Shown here: one piece after another, positions 6,916-17,400 of the stretch
How the letters are laid out: every line of letters starts with the position of its first letter
Position numbering within the stretch: the first letter of the stretch is position 1
From: Oribacterium sp. P6A1
Lineage (GTDB): Bacteria; Bacillota; Clostridia; Lachnospirales; Lachnospiraceae
Direction of reading: 5' to 3'
DNA length: 64,000 bases
Assembly (NCBI RefSeq): GCF_000702885.1
Contig: NZ_JNKO01000008.1
Location: 62,001-126,000, forward strand
Position numbers and translations under genes: made by a program
The notes under the pieces: generated by a model
Told to the model about the DNA's origin: nothing
What the model saw: only the letters and a program-made list of their open reading frames with translations
The model's database searches: none

Positions 6916-8730
6916 TTAGTTCTCCCCGGCTGCAGGCTCCTCATCAGGAACTACTGCGATACCAAGGTCAACAAGCTGCTGCTCGTCAAATACAGGAGCA
7001 GGTGCCTCCATCATAGGATCTGAACCATCCTTAACCTTAGGGAAGGCGATAACATCACGGATAGTATCTGATCCAACCATCCACATGGCAAGACGGTCAA
7101 GACCGTAAGCAAGACCTGCGTGAGGCGGAACACCGTACTTAAATGCCTGCATAAGGAATCCGAACTGCTCACTGGCCTTCTCTGGAGTAAAACCAAGCTT
7201 CTCCAGCATCTTCTCCTGAACGTCTGCCTGGTGGATACGAACTGAACCACCACCAAGCTCTGTACCGTTAAGAACGATATCGTAAGCCTTTGCGCGTACT
7301 GCACCCTGGTCTGTATCAACAAGTGGAAGATCCTCGTCCATAGGCATAGTGAACGGATGGTGCATAGCCTGGAATCTGTCAAGCTCCTCTGACCACTCGA
7401 ACATAGGGAACTCTGTAACCCAGAGGAACTTCCATGCTGTACGATCGATAAGGTCGAGATCTGAACCAAGCTCGAGACGAAGTGCACCGAGAGAATTCCA
7501 TACGGTTGTCTTCTTTGTATCTGATACGAACATAAGAAGGTCGCCTGCCTGTCCGCCCATTGCATCAACAAGAGCCTTAAGCTCCTCTTCTGTCATGAAC
7601 TTTGCGAATGATGACTTGTATGTGCCGTCCTCATTGATTGCGAGGTAAGCAAGACCCTTTGAACCGTAGCCCTTAACGAACTCGGTGTACTTGTCGATCT
7701 GCTTACGAGGCATCTTGGCCTGTCCCTTGACATTGAGACCCTTGATGACACCGCCATCATGAGCGCAGTTTGCAAATACTGAGAATCCGCAATCCTTTAC
7801 AACCTCGGTCACATCCTGAAGGAGCATGTCAAAACGCATATCAGGCTTATCTGAACCGTAGTTGTTCATGGCATCTATCCACTTCATGCGACGGATAGGA
7901 AGCTCAATGTCTACATTACAGATCTCCTTAAATACATACTTAAGAAGTCTCTCATTAACTTCGATAACATCATCAACATCAACGAAAGAAAGTTCCATAT
8001 CCACCTGTGTGAACTCAGGCTGACGGTCAGCACGAAGATCCTCATCACGGTAGCATCTTGCAAGCTGGAAGTAACGGTCGAAACCGGATACCATAAGAAG
8101 CTGCTTAAGAAGCTGCGGTGACTGTGGAAGGGCATAGAATGAACCATGGTGCATACGTGAAGGTACAAGGAAGTCTCTTGCGCCCTCAGGTGTTGACTTG
8201 ATAAGTGTAGGAGTTTCGATCTCAAGGAAACCGTTATCCATCATGAACTTACGGATAAGGAAAGCGAGCTTTGCCCTGGTCATGATGCGCTGTGCAAGTT
8301 CAGGACGACGAAGGTCCAGATATCTGTACTTGAGACGAACATTCTCATTGGTTGCGATTCCATCCTCAATCGGGAATGGCGGAGTCTCTGACTCGGAAAG
8401 GATACGAAGTGATCTTGCTGAAAGCTCGATGGAACCGGTCTTCATGTCCTTGTTGGCATCCTTACCACGGGAACGAAGTATACCTGTAACTGCGATAACG
8501 AACTCTGAACGAAGCTTTGCAGCCTTCTCAAAAACCTCAGATCCGCAATCAGCCTCTTCGAAGATTATCTGTAAAATACCGGAACGGTCACGGAGATCTG
8601 TAAAAATAAGACCACCCTTGTTTCTGGACTTCTGAACCCAGCCCATCATGGTGACTTCTTTTCCGATAAATGATTCATCAAGTTCTGTACATCTGCACGT
8701 TCTGTGCAGACCTTTCATTGACTCTGCCAT
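6916..8730 (-). CDS. aspS: Aspartyl-tRNA synthetase
   Basis: The 604-residue protein has the bacterial-type AspRS layout: an N-terminal OB-fold anticodon domain (residues 1-110), a class II catalytic core with RYRDEDLRADRQPEF (motif 2), a GAD insertion domain around 290-420, and the motif 3 block GLAYGLDRLAMWMVG near the C-terminus. It charges tRNA-Asp with aspartate in the cytosol. AGAGG lies 8 bases before the ATG. It sits 94 bases downstream of hisS on the same strand, the common hisS-aspS pairing in Firmicutes, and probably shares the hisS promoter. Whether it also charges tRNA-Asn cannot be judged from the window. Confidence 0.97.
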   Translation of the reverse strand: MAESMKGLHRTCRCTELDESFIGKEVTMMGWVQKSRNKGGLIFTDLRDRSGILQIIFEEADCGSEVFEKAAKLRSEFVIAVTGILRSRGKDANKDMKTGSIELSARSLRILSESETPPFPIEDGIATNENVRLKYRYLDLRRPELAQRIMTRAKLAFLIRKFMMDNGFLEIETPTLIKSTPEGARDFLVPSRMHHGSFYALPQSPQLLKQLLMVSGFDRYFQLARCYRDEDLRADRQPEFTQVDMELSFVDVDDVIEVNERLLKYVFKEICNVDIELPIRRMKWIDAMNNYGSDKPDMRFDMLLQDVTEVVKDCGFSVFANCAHDGGVIKGLNVKGQAKMPRKQIDKYTEFVKGYGSKGLAYLAINEDGTYKSSFAKFMTEEELKALVDAMGGQAGDLLMFVSDTKKTTVWNSLGALRLELGSDLDLIDRTAWKFLWVTEFPMFEWSEELDRFQAMHHPFTMPMDEDLPLVDTDQGAVRAKAYDIVLNGTELGGGSVRIHQADVQEKMLEKLGFTPEKASEQFGFLMQAFKYGVPPHAGLAYGLDRLAMWMVGSDTIRDVIAFPKVKDGSDPMMEAPAPVFDEQQLVDLGIAVVPDEEPAAGEN

Positions 8731-8824
8731 AAGAATACCTCTGTTTTATATTTCTACGATGAGTTATCCAATGTTTAGATATCTCATCTATGTAAAAGCC
8801 GTCATGTTTAGACGACTGATTTCC

Positions 8825-10096
8825 TTAGTTCAGTGAATCCTGATAGAATTCCTTAAACTCTGTGTAGCCTTCTGCTGTGAGCTGCTCCTTCTGGAACTTC
8901 TTGTTCTTGTTCATGCGGGATACGAGAACAGTCTCACCTTTGAGACGAAGTGCCATAGCCTCGTTAAGAGCCTCCGATGTCTTTTCAGCATCCAGATTCT
9001 TATCAAGAAGGAATGCTATCTTCTTTCCTTCACCCGGAACCTTTTCGTCCGCATCAAGCATGATGGTAATGATACGCTCAAAACCGATGGAGAAACCAAC
9101 TGCAGGTGTATCCTGTCCTGTGAACTTTCCTACCATCTTATCGTATCTTCCGCCGCCGCCTACAGAACCGCTGAAGCCCTCGGCACGTATCTCGAAAATA
9201 GGACCTGTGTAGTAGCCCATACCACGTACGAGAGTAGGATCGAACTCTACCTTCACCTTTACACTGTCAACCTTTGCAACAGCTTCTACGATCTCTGCAA
9301 GGTTAGCTGTAACTCTTTCGGGAAGAACTTCCTTCAGCTTATCTCCCAGACTGCGAATATCCTGAGACTCTGTTCCGATGCTTGCAAGAAGCTCCTGGTA
9401 TCTGTCGATAACAGCCTCTTCATAGCCAAGTGAAAGGAGCTCTTCCTTTACACCCTCGTTTCCGATCTTGTCTGCCTTATCAAGGCTTATACATACCTTC
9501 TCGAAATCCTCCTCAGGGAAGCCTGCGTAGGCCTGCATGCCGCGAAGGATTTCTCTATCGTTGATAACGATCTTGAAGTTATACTTCTCACCGAAACCTA
9601 TGCGGTTCAGCAGTGTTGAGATGGCAAGAATAAGCTCAATCTCGGAAACATTGGAACCATCACCGAAGATATCTATATCACACTGCACGAACTCTCTGAA
9701 ACGGCCCTTCTGTGGACGGTCTGCTCTGAATACAGGTCCGATCTGAAGTGCCTTGAAAGGGCTTGGGAGCTGTGCCTGATTCTGGGAATAAAAACGGCTT
9801 AAAGGTAATGTGAGGTCATATCTCAGTCCTGAATCACTGAGGTCATCAAGGCTGCCGTTCTGATATGCAGATTCCAGCTTATCACCGCGCTTCATAACCT
9901 TGAATATAAGCTTCTCATTATCACCGCCCTGCTTGCTGAGGAGGTTCTCGATATGCTCAACAACCGGAGTCTCTATCTCTGTAAAACCAAATTCCTTATA
10001 TGTTCTTCTGATTTCCGAAAGAACATACTGGCGAAGCTCCATCTCACGGGGAAGGATATCCTTCATGCCTGTAACAGGCTTTTTCTTTAATGCCAT
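8825..10096 (-). CDS. hisS: Histidyl-tRNA synthetase
   Basis: This class II synthetase charges tRNA-His. Motif 2 (PVFRADRPQKGRFREFVQCD), the histidine-specific YDLTLPLSRF block and motif 3 (VGFSIGFERI) are present, followed by a C-terminal HGTP-like anticodon-binding domain; the length of 423 residues is usual. Of two in-frame ATGs, I pick the second (10096), because GAGGT touches the first (10102) with no spacing and lies six bases from the second. It is the first gene of hisS-aspS, behind a good promoter. I see no T-box in the short leader. Confidence 0.96.
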   Translation of the reverse strand: MALKKKPVTGMKDILPREMELRQYVLSEIRRTYKEFGFTEIETPVVEHIENLLSKQGGDNEKLIFKVMKRGDKLESAYQNGSLDDLSDSGLRYDLTLPLSRFYSQNQAQLPSPFKALQIGPVFRADRPQKGRFREFVQCDIDIFGDGSNVSEIELILAISTLLNRIGFGEKYNFKIVINDREILRGMQAYAGFPEEDFEKVCISLDKADKIGNEGVKEELLSLGYEEAVIDRYQELLASIGTESQDIRSLGDKLKEVLPERVTANLAEIVEAVAKVDSVKVKVEFDPTLVRGMGYYTGPIFEIRAEGFSGSVGGGGRYDKMVGKFTGQDTPAVGFSIGFERIITIMLDADEKVPGEGKKIAFLLDKNLDAEKTSEALNEAMALRLKGETVLVSRMNKNKKFQKEQLTAEGYTEFKEFYQDSLN

Positions 10097-10133
10097 TTCC
10101 ATACCTCAATATCAATAAATTTCACGGTCAATA

Positions 10134-10162
10134 ATTATAACAATATTCCATAACTACCGCAA
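10134..10162 (-). promoter_or_regulatory. hisS-aspS promoter
   Basis: On the minus strand TTGCGG (plus 10157-10162), 17 bases, then a perfect TATAAT (plus 10134-10139). The start would lie near 10127, about 30 bases before hisS, which leaves no room for a T-box leader. Confidence 0.7.
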
Positions 10163-10192
10163 GACCTCCGCCCATATTTGAGCGGAGGTCTT
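10161..10192. terminator. Strong hairpin between lysA and hisS
   Basis: AAGACCTCCGC (10161-10171) pairs perfectly with GCGGAGGTCTT (10182-10192). The good T run (TTTTCT) is on the plus side, where no gene needs it; on the minus strand only TCTTG follows and overlaps the hisS -35 box. It probably ends lysA transcripts imperfectly. Confidence 0.5.
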
Positions 10193-10263
10193 TTCTAATA
10201 ACAGATGTAATAATTCAGCCCTGACAGGAACCGGGACGAGCCAAAGGGGATCCATAAGGTTCT

Positions 10264-11529
10264 TTAAAGATACTTCTTCATTGTGTCGTCTATATCAAGG
10301 GTTGCAAAGTAGTCTGCCGGAGTCTGGGCACGACGGATAAGCTTTACAGAACCGTCCTCCTTAAGAAGAAGCTCACTGGACCAGAGCTTTCCGTTGTAGT
10401 TATAACCCATGGCAAATCCATGAGCACCTGCATCATGGATGAAGAGATAATCCCCCTTCTTGAGCTCTGGAAGCTCACGGTCAATGGCAAACTTATCATT
10501 GTTCTCACAAAGCGAGCCAACTACATCGTAAGTCTTGTCACAAGGAGCATTTTCCTTTCCGAGGACTGTGATGTGATGATATGCTCCGTACATTGCAGGT
10601 CTCATGAGGTTTACTGCACAGGCATCAACACCCGCATACTCCTTGTAGGTGTGCTTGAAGTGAATGACCTTTGTGATGAGGGCACCGAAAGGACCGGTCA
10701 TAAATCTGCCCATCTCTGTAAAAATGCTTATGTCTCCGAGTCCGTTGGGAACCAGAACCTCATCAAACACCTTATGTACGCCTTCACCGATCTCCAGAAT
10801 ATCATTTCCCTCCTGGTCAGGCTTGTAAGGGATGCCCACACCACCGGAAAGATTGATAAAGTCAAGCTCTACGCCTGTTTCTTCCTTGATCCTTACTGCA
10901 AGCTCAAAAAGCTGCTTTGCAAGTGTAGGATAATAATCATTGGTAACTGTATTTGATGCAAGGAAGGAATGCATACCGAAATGCTTTACACCCTTTTCCT
11001 TAAGTATGCGGTAACCCTCTATGATCTGATCTGTGGTGAGACCGTACTTGGCATCCTGAGGATTGTCCATGATGGTATTGGAAATCTTGAAATATCCGCC
11101 CGGATTGTAACGAAGTGAAAGAGTCTCAGGTAAGTATCCGAGAGTTTCCTCCAGTTCCTCTATGTTTGTGAAATCATCAAGATTTATGATTCCACCAAGC
11201 TTTTCACAGAACTTATACTCACTGAGAGGTGTTTCGTTGGAGGAAAACATGATCTCATGTCCGGAAAAACCACATGCATCGGACATCTGAAGCTCTGTAA
11301 GGGAACTGCAGTCTGTTCCGCAGCCCTCTTCCCTGAGTATCTTGAGTATGGAAGGATTGGGACATGCCTTTACTGCGAAATATTCTTTAAAGCCCTTGTT
11401 CCAGCTGAAGGCCTTATATACTTTTCTGGCATTCTCCCTGATTCCCTTCTCATCATAGAGATAGAAAGGGGTGTCGTAGGTCTCATTTATTTTCTGAACC
11501 TGCTCAAGTGTTGCATATGGTGTTTTCAT
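10264..11529 (-). CDS. lysA: Diaminopimelate decarboxylase-family enzyme
   Basis: This fold-type III PLP decarboxylase has 421 residues. K54 in EYFAVKACPNP is the PLP lysine. HFGMHSFLASN, the glycine loop LSGGVGIPY, EMGRFMTGPFG (in place of the usual EPGR) and the Cys of GSLCENNDKF complete the site. It converts meso-diaminopimelate to lysine plus CO2; dapF at 43924-44760 makes the substrate. The start at 11529 has AGGAGG close upstream; the longer ORF begins inside the leader. Because EPGR and other motifs deviate, carboxynorspermidine decarboxylase is the main alternative. A terminator hairpin directly ahead suggests attenuation. Confidence 0.85.
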   Translation of the reverse strand: MKTPYATLEQVQKINETYDTPFYLYDEKGIRENARKVYKAFSWNKGFKEYFAVKACPNPSILKILREEGCGTDCSSLTELQMSDACGFSGHEIMFSSNETPLSEYKFCEKLGGIINLDDFTNIEELEETLGYLPETLSLRYNPGGYFKISNTIMDNPQDAKYGLTTDQIIEGYRILKEKGVKHFGMHSFLASNTVTNDYYPTLAKQLFELAVRIKEETGVELDFINLSGGVGIPYKPDQEGNDILEIGEGVHKVFDEVLVPNGLGDISIFTEMGRFMTGPFGALITKVIHFKHTYKEYAGVDACAVNLMRPAMYGAYHHITVLGKENAPCDKTYDVVGSLCENNDKFAIDRELPELKKGDYLFIHDAGAHGFAMGYNYNGKLWSSELLLKEDGSVKLIRRAQTPADYFATLDIDDTMKKYL

Positions 11530-11551
11530 TGGTTTCCTCCTCAACTTTTTT

Positions 11552-11587
11552 AAAAACAAGACCCCACAAATAAGACTATTTGTGAGG
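11552..11587 (-). terminator. Terminator in the lysA leader (candidate attenuator)
   Basis: CCCCACAAATA (plus 11562-11572) pairs with TATTTGTGAGG (11577-11587) with one mismatch, and on the minus strand TCTTGTTTTT follows. It lies between pyk and lysA, ending about 22 bases before the lysA start. It could be the pyk terminator, or an attenuator that is opened when lysA is needed. Confidence 0.65.
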
Positions 11588-11739
11588 TTCTTATCCTCAT
11601 CATGATGAAATATCATCCGTAAAGATGTAGATGCAGCCAACTGCCTCTCACTGATAATACACCGCACTCTCATTGTGTGCAATGAATTTCATCTTTACAT
11701 AATATAACATTACGATGAAATTGAGAAATAATTTTTAGT
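11588..11739 (-). promoter_or_regulatory. lysA upstream leader, family not recognised
   Basis: About 150 bases between the pyk stop and the terminator hairpin contain several short hairpins on the minus strand, for example GCAG-TTGG-CTGC and CATC-N6-GATG, and a GATGAGGATAAGAACCTCAC segment that could pair with the terminator's left arm. I looked for lysine-riboswitch (L-box) and T-box signatures and did not find convincing ones. An unassigned regulatory leader is possible. Confidence 0.35.
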
Positions 11740-13170
11740 TTATGCTCCCATTACTCGCATGATGTTTGTTGCGGTAACAGGCTGGTTGCGGGTCATTCTT
11801 GAAAGAATACCTGCTGTGATAACGCAAAGGTCACCCTTTTCTACGATTCCGCGGTTACGAAGCTCGTCCATGGAATTCTCAAAAAGCTCATCGGTTGTAT
11901 CTGATCTTCTTGCCCAGATAGGTGTTACTCCCCAGAGGAGCATCATCTGACGAACTGTTGCCTGGCTTGGTGACATAGCATAGATAGGTGTTGCAGGACG
12001 ATACTTTGAAATAAGTCTTGCTGTTGAACCTGTAAGTGAAGGAACGATAAGTGCCTTTGCCTGAAGCTCTGATGCAGTTGTAACGGATGCGGCACAAACT
12101 GCGTTTGAGATATTGGCATAAGTATTCTCATCAACCTTACGCTTCTTGTACATGTTGTAATCAAGGAACTGCTCTGTATACTCAACAATGGAAGCCATCA
12201 TCTCAAGTGCTTCTACAGGATACTTACCTGCTGCTGTCTCACCTGAAAGCATAACCGCATCTGTTCCGTTGTATACTGCATTGGCAACATCAGTAACCTC
12301 GGCTCTTGTAGGACGTGGATTACGGATCATGGAATCAAGCATCTGTGTTGCTGTGATTACAAGCTTACCGGCATAATTTGCCTTCTTGATCATTTCCTTC
12401 TGAAGCTGAGGAAGACGCTTTGCCTCGATCTCTACACCGAGATCACCACGGGCAACCATGATACCGTCAGCTGCATCAATAATAGCATCAAGATTATCAA
12501 GACCTTCCTGAGACTCGATCTTTGCGATGATCTTCATTGTAGAACCTGCATTATCAATGATCTCACGGATCTGACGGATAGTCTCTGCATTACGAACAAA
12601 TGAAGCTGCAACGAAATCGAAACCTACCTCTATACCGAACTTGATATCCTCGATATCCTTCTCTGTAAGGCCCGGAAGGCGAATGCTTACATTAGGAACA
12701 TTAACACCCTTCTTCTCCCCCAGCTCACCGCCGTTGGTAACTTCACAGAGAATATCGGTTCCGTCAACCTTCTTTACTTTAAGACCGATGAGACCGTCAT
12801 CGATAAGGATAACGCTTCCCTCAGAAACATCCTGATTAAGTCCGTCATAGTTGATATATACCTTATCCTTATTACCTATGCACTCTTCTGTTGTAAGAAT
12901 GATCTCTGCTCCTGCCTCAAGAGTTACCTTCTTGTGATCTTCAAGCTCACCTGTACGGATCTCAGGTCCCTTTGTATCAAGGAGTGCTGCAATCTCACGT
13001 CCGCTGTCCTTACGAGCTTCCTTCAGAAGCGCAAGTCTGTCAAGGTGCTCCTGGTGACTTCCGTGAGAGAAGTTGAAACGGGCAACGTCCATATTGTCAG
13101 CGAGCTTTCTCATAATTGTATAATCATTTTCATTAGGTCCAAGTGTACATACGATTTTAGTTTTTCTCAT
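11740..13170 (-). CDS. pyk: Pyruvate kinase (short form)
   Basis: The last step of glycolysis: phosphoenolpyruvate plus ADP to pyruvate plus ATP. The N-terminus KIVCTLGPNENDY is typical, IIAKIESQEG carries the catalytic lysine, and the signature ITATQMLDSMIRNPRPTRAE is followed by the TDVANAVYNGTDAVMLSGET-type block. At 476 residues it lacks the C-terminal PEP-utiliser domain found in Bacillus-type enzymes. AGGAGG precedes the ATG at normal distance. It stands upstream of lysA on the same strand. With pflB and malic enzyme in the same window it supplies the pyruvate node. Confidence 0.97.
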   Translation of the reverse strand: MRKTKIVCTLGPNENDYTIMRKLADNMDVARFNFSHGSHQEHLDRLALLKEARKDSGREIAALLDTKGPEIRTGELEDHKKVTLEAGAEIILTTEECIGNKDKVYINYDGLNQDVSEGSVILIDDGLIGLKVKKVDGTDILCEVTNGGELGEKKGVNVPNVSIRLPGLTEKDIEDIKFGIEVGFDFVAASFVRNAETIRQIREIIDNAGSTMKIIAKIESQEGLDNLDAIIDAADGIMVARGDLGVEIEAKRLPQLQKEMIKKANYAGKLVITATQMLDSMIRNPRPTRAEVTDVANAVYNGTDAVMLSGETAAGKYPVEALEMMASIVEYTEQFLDYNMYKKRKVDENTYANISNAVCAASVTTASELQAKALIVPSLTGSTARLISKYRPATPIYAMSPSQATVRQMMLLWGVTPIWARRSDTTDELFENSMDELRNRGIVEKGDLCVITAGILSRMTRNQPVTATNIMRVMGA

Positions 13171-13276
13171 TAATAAAGCCTCCTGTAATAATTGTGTTTA
13201 GTCAGTTTCATGTCATATGACCGGCCTCCCTGTACTCTGTATCGGAAAGCCAGTTCATATACTGATGTGTTTCACA

Positions 13277-13924
13277 TCATCTGAAATCATTAATATGGAA
13301 AACATTGCCCCTCTTAGGCTTCTGATTTGAAAGATAGAAGAACAATGCCACATTTAAAAGTGAAAGGGCGATAGCGACTTTGGTGCCGATATCAGGTGTC
13401 CCCAGGAATATGAAGACATACAGAACCACTTCTGCGATTGCAAGCCACTTTGCCTTTATCGGTATGATAAAGTAAAGCATAAAGGTCGCATCCGGAAAAG
13501 TAAGGGCGTAAGCAAGGAAAATACTGAAGGTCATGTACGTCGGGTACAGCTGCAGTGACACTCCTGTTACTATATATATAAGAAGTGCTGACAGAACCAG
13601 CATGATGGCACCTGAAAAGAAAAAGAAATTATATTTAAAGGTACCCCAAAGCTGCTCCAATGTCATGCCCAGACTGTAGTAAACAAATACGGCGATCACC
13701 ATCCATATAACACTTGTGGACGGCGGATAAAAAAGAAAAGTAACGATACGCCATATATGCCCATGCAGTATAGCCTCAGGATCAAGATCCAGATAAAAAA
13801 AGTAAAGCATGGGGTTGAACATCTGGATAAGAAAACCCACAACATAGATAACACAAATGTATTTCATAAGATCCGGGATGGCATATCGTCCGAATTTCCG
13901 TTCAAGCTTTTGAAATAAAGTCAA
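13277..13924 (-). CDS. Rhomboid-like multi-pass membrane protein without visible catalytic residues
   Basis: The 215-residue protein has about six hydrophobic segments. The block ILHGHIWRIVTFLFYPPS resembles the WR-containing L1 region of rhomboid/Derlin folds. However, the GxSG serine motif and the conserved His of active rhomboid proteases are absent, so I infer a rhomboid-like pseudoprotease or an unrelated membrane protein. I start it at a TTG (13924): AAGGAG lies exactly 7 bases upstream, whereas the ATG-initiated ORF from 14029 has no site and an un-membrane-like, AT-rich N-terminus. The substrate or partner is unknown. Confidence 0.65.
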   Translation of the reverse strand: MTLFQKLERKFGRYAIPDLMKYICVIYVVGFLIQMFNPMLYFFYLDLDPEAILHGHIWRIVTFLFYPPSTSVIWMVIAVFVYYSLGMTLEQLWGTFKYNFFFFSGAIMLVLSALLIYIVTGVSLQLYPTYMTFSIFLAYALTFPDATFMLYFIIPIKAKWLAIAEVVLYVFIFLGTPDIGTKVAIALSLLNVALFFYLSNQKPKRGNVFHINDFR

Positions 13925-14421
13925 ATCAAATCTCCTTAAATTAGTTTTTGTTGTACTAATATAAAAGGACCAAAATTCCCCTTTATAAAAATTTTTATAG
14001 AGTATATATTCAGAAAACTTCTTTTTCAAGGCAAAATGTGCTGAAAAAAATACATTTCATTCAATTTTCATAATTTTAAAATGTATACAGTTTTTATCAT
14101 CTTTCTGTCCATCCGTTATCTCTCAAACCGGATAGAATCTCATAAAAATTTGTGGAATTTTGCCATTTAAAACAGAAAAGTCCGTTTTAACAAACAATGA
14201 TTATCGCCCTTAAACCCCGGTTTTATTAACAAAAGTTTAACATTATAACGGTTGAACCACTTCTGCCAAAATGATAATATTACATTTCGGTTATATTTCT
14301 TAATAGGAAATAACCGCATTATTTTATCAGCATTAATCATGCTTACTATCTCATTTTCGACAGGAATATTTTCAACAATAATCATCCTTCGAAAAGTAAA
14401 TTCACATAAATGGGGATTATT
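13925..14421. other. AT-rich divergent intergenic region
   Basis: About 500 bases separate the rhomboid-like gene from the activase fusion. I see no convincing gene; a 119-codon minus ORF here overlaps the activase start and lacks a ribosome binding site. It contains the plus promoter at 14252-14280 and, at the predicted transcript start, a hairpin CGGTTAT/ATAACCG (14288-14316). Confidence 0.6.
14252..14280 (+). promoter_or_regulatory. Promoter of the activase/dehydratase fusion gene
   Basis: TTGAAC (14252-14257), a 17-base spacer, then TAATAT (14275-14280) preceded by TGA, an extended -10. The start near 14287 gives a 5' leader of about 135 bases that begins with a 7-bp hairpin. Confidence 0.6.
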
Positions 14422-17400
14422 ATGCAGCAATACAGACTTGGAATTGATATAGGTTCGACTACTGTCAAGATCGCGATTCTGGATCCTGAAAAGCATCTTA
14501 TGTTCTCTGATTACCGGAGACACCATGCTGATATCCAGGGAACTCTCGCGGATATTCTTGAAGAAGCAAAGGATGGTCTTGGGGAAATCAGCCTTTCTGT
14601 GGTCATCACAGGCTCAGGCGGACTTACTCTCAGTAAGCATATGGACGCTTTCTTCTGTCAGGAGGTCGTTGCGGTGGCAACAGCACTTAAGAACTATCGT
14701 CCTGACACCGATGTTGCTATCGAGCTTGGCGGAGAAGATGCAAAGATCATATATTTTAAAGGTGGTATCGATCAGCGAATGAACGGTATCTGTGCCGGAG
14801 GTACAGGATCCTTCATCGATCAGATGGCTTCTCTTCTTCATACCGACGCAGCCGGACTCAATATACTTGCAAAGGACTATCAGATGATCTATCCGATAGC
14901 AGCCCGCTGCGGAGTATTTGCAAAAACAGATATACAGCCTTTGATCAACGAAGGTGCGGCAAGGGAGGATCTTGCGGCATCCATTTTCCAGGCTGTTGTA
15001 AATCAGACTATATCGGGACTTGCACAGGGTAAGCCTATCAGAGGACACGTGGCTTTTCTCGGAGGTCCTCTGCACTTCATGCCTGAGTTGCGTAAGGCAT
15101 TCATCCGCACCCTGAATCTTCAGGGGGACGAAATCATCGAGCCTGAAAACAGCCACCTTTTCGCAGCCATAGGTTCCTGCTTAAACTGCCCGGAGGATGC
15201 AAAGCTTTCTTCCATCAGTGCACTCATCGACCTCCTGAGAAACGGAATCAAGATGGATGCGGAGCTTAAGCGTATGGAACCTCTCTTTGAGAATGAGGCC
15301 CAGTACAGGGAGTTTACAGACCGTCACAACAGGGCAAAGGTAAAGACCGGCAGTCTTTCCGACTATCATGGTAATGTCTACCTCGGTATCGATGCAGGTT
15401 CAACCACAACAAAGCTTGCCCTTGTGTCCGAGGAGGGGGAACTGCTTTACAAATTCTATAAGAACAACAACGGTTCTCCTATAGCCACCTCCATTGAGTC
15501 CATGAAAGAGATCAGGTCTCTTCTGCCCTCTGACGCCCGTATAGCTTATGCATGCTCAACAGGTTACGGAGAAGCTCTCCTGAAATCCGCATTTCAGCTT
15601 GATGAAGGAGAGGTTGAAACCATCTCCCACTACTATGCGGCATCTTTCTTTGATCCTGAGGTTGATTGTATTCTCGACATCGGCGGTCAGGACATGAAGT
15701 GTATCCGTATAAAGGACGGCACTGTTGATTCCGTTCAGCTCAATGAAGCATGTTCCAGCGGATGCGGTTCATTCCTGGAAACATTTGCAAAATCACTGGA
15801 CTATTCGGTTATAGATTTTGCAAAGGAAGCACTTTACGCAGAAAATCCTACAGATCTCGGTTCACGCTGTACTGTTTTCATGAATTCCAATGTTAAACAG
15901 GCACAAAAAGAGGGTGCTACCGTATCAGATATTTCTGCCGGACTTGCATATTCTGTTATCAAGAACGCTCTTTTCAAGGTAATAAAGGTAACAGATGCAA
16001 AAGAACTCGGAAAACATATCGTTGTACAGGGCGGAACCTTTTACAACGATGCCGTTCTTCGTGCCTTTGAGAATCTTCTCGGAGCTCATGTTGTGCGTCC
16101 GGACATCGCCGGTATAATGGGTGCTTTCGGTGCCGCTCTCATCGCAAGAGAACGATATCATCTCGCAAACGAAAAACTGAAGAATATGAAGCCCACAGAG
16201 GAAGTCAAGGTGCCCCGTACCGCATACGGACGTATTCAGACCACCATGCTTCCCATCGACGACATCATAAATCTTAAATACACAACAAAGATGACCCGTT
16301 GTCAGGGCTGCAACAACCACTGTGTACTGACTATCAACCTGTTCGGTGCCGGAAGAAACTTCATTTCCGGAAACCGATGCGAACGCGGCCTCGGCAAAAC
16401 AAAAATAAAGAGAGACATTCCTAATCTTTATGCTTACAAGCTTCAGAGAATGTTCGACTATGAGCCGCTCCCTCAGGATATAGCGGAGCGTGGTGAAGTC
16501 GGTATCCCAAGAGTTCTCAATATGTATGAGAATTATCCTTTCTGGGCCACCTTCTTCCGTGAGCTTAAGTTCCGTACTGTTCTTTCTCCCGCAAGTACCA
16601 GAAAGATCTACGAGCTGGGAATAGAAACCATCCCCTCCGAGTCGGAGTGTTATCCGGCAAAGATTGCTCACGGACATGTTGAATGGCTCATAAGAAACGG
16701 ACAGAAGTTCATTTTCTACCCCTGCATACCTTATGAGCGTAATGAGACACCTGATGCAGGAAATCATTACAACTGTCCTATGGTCACCTCTTATGCAGAG
16801 AACATCAAGAATAATGTAGAGGGTCTTGAAGACAACTCTATCATGTTCATGAAGCCGTTTTTGGCTTTTACCAATGAGAAGATCTGCACTGACCAGCTGG
16901 TAAAGATATTTGCACATCCCGAAGATGGCGAGCATTCCATCCGTCCTGTGGGAGATTTGACCGAAGATAAGATTGCCGAGCAATTTAAAAAGTGGAATTT
17001 TACCGAGGAGGAGATACGTTCCGCTGCCCACGAGGCATGGACTGAGCTCACTCAGGCTCACCTGGATATGCAGAAGAAGGGCGAGGAAACCCTAAGATGG
17101 ATGAAGGAGACAGGCCATAGAGGAATAGTTCTTGCGGGCCGTCCTTATCATGTTGATCCGGAGATCAACCATGGTATACCGGAGCTTATTACGAGCTACG
17201 ATTTCGCCATCCTCACAGAGGATTCCATCTCACACCTTGCTAAGGTGGAGCGTCCCATCATCGTAACGGACCAGTGGATGTATCACACGAGACTCTATCG
17301 TGCGGCAGAATATGTAAAGACCAGAGAAGATCTGGATCTCATACAGCTTAACTCCTTCGGATGCGGTCTCGATGCAGTTACCATCGATCAGGTCAGAGAC

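Noticed and set aside
10097-10133. T-box leader for hisS-aspS
   Set aside because: The promoter at 10134-10162 gives a leader of about 30 bases, too short for one.
11588-11739. Lysine riboswitch ahead of lysA
   Set aside because: The conserved L-box core blocks are not visible; I keep it only as an unassigned leader.
14167-14526. 119-codon minus-strand ORF in the region before the activase fusion
   Set aside because: It overlaps the activase start, has no ribosome binding site and has AT-driven composition.
15925-17061. 378-codon ORF antisense to the activase fusion
   Set aside because: It lies wholly inside a gene with strong protein family support and is a mirror of its codon bias.
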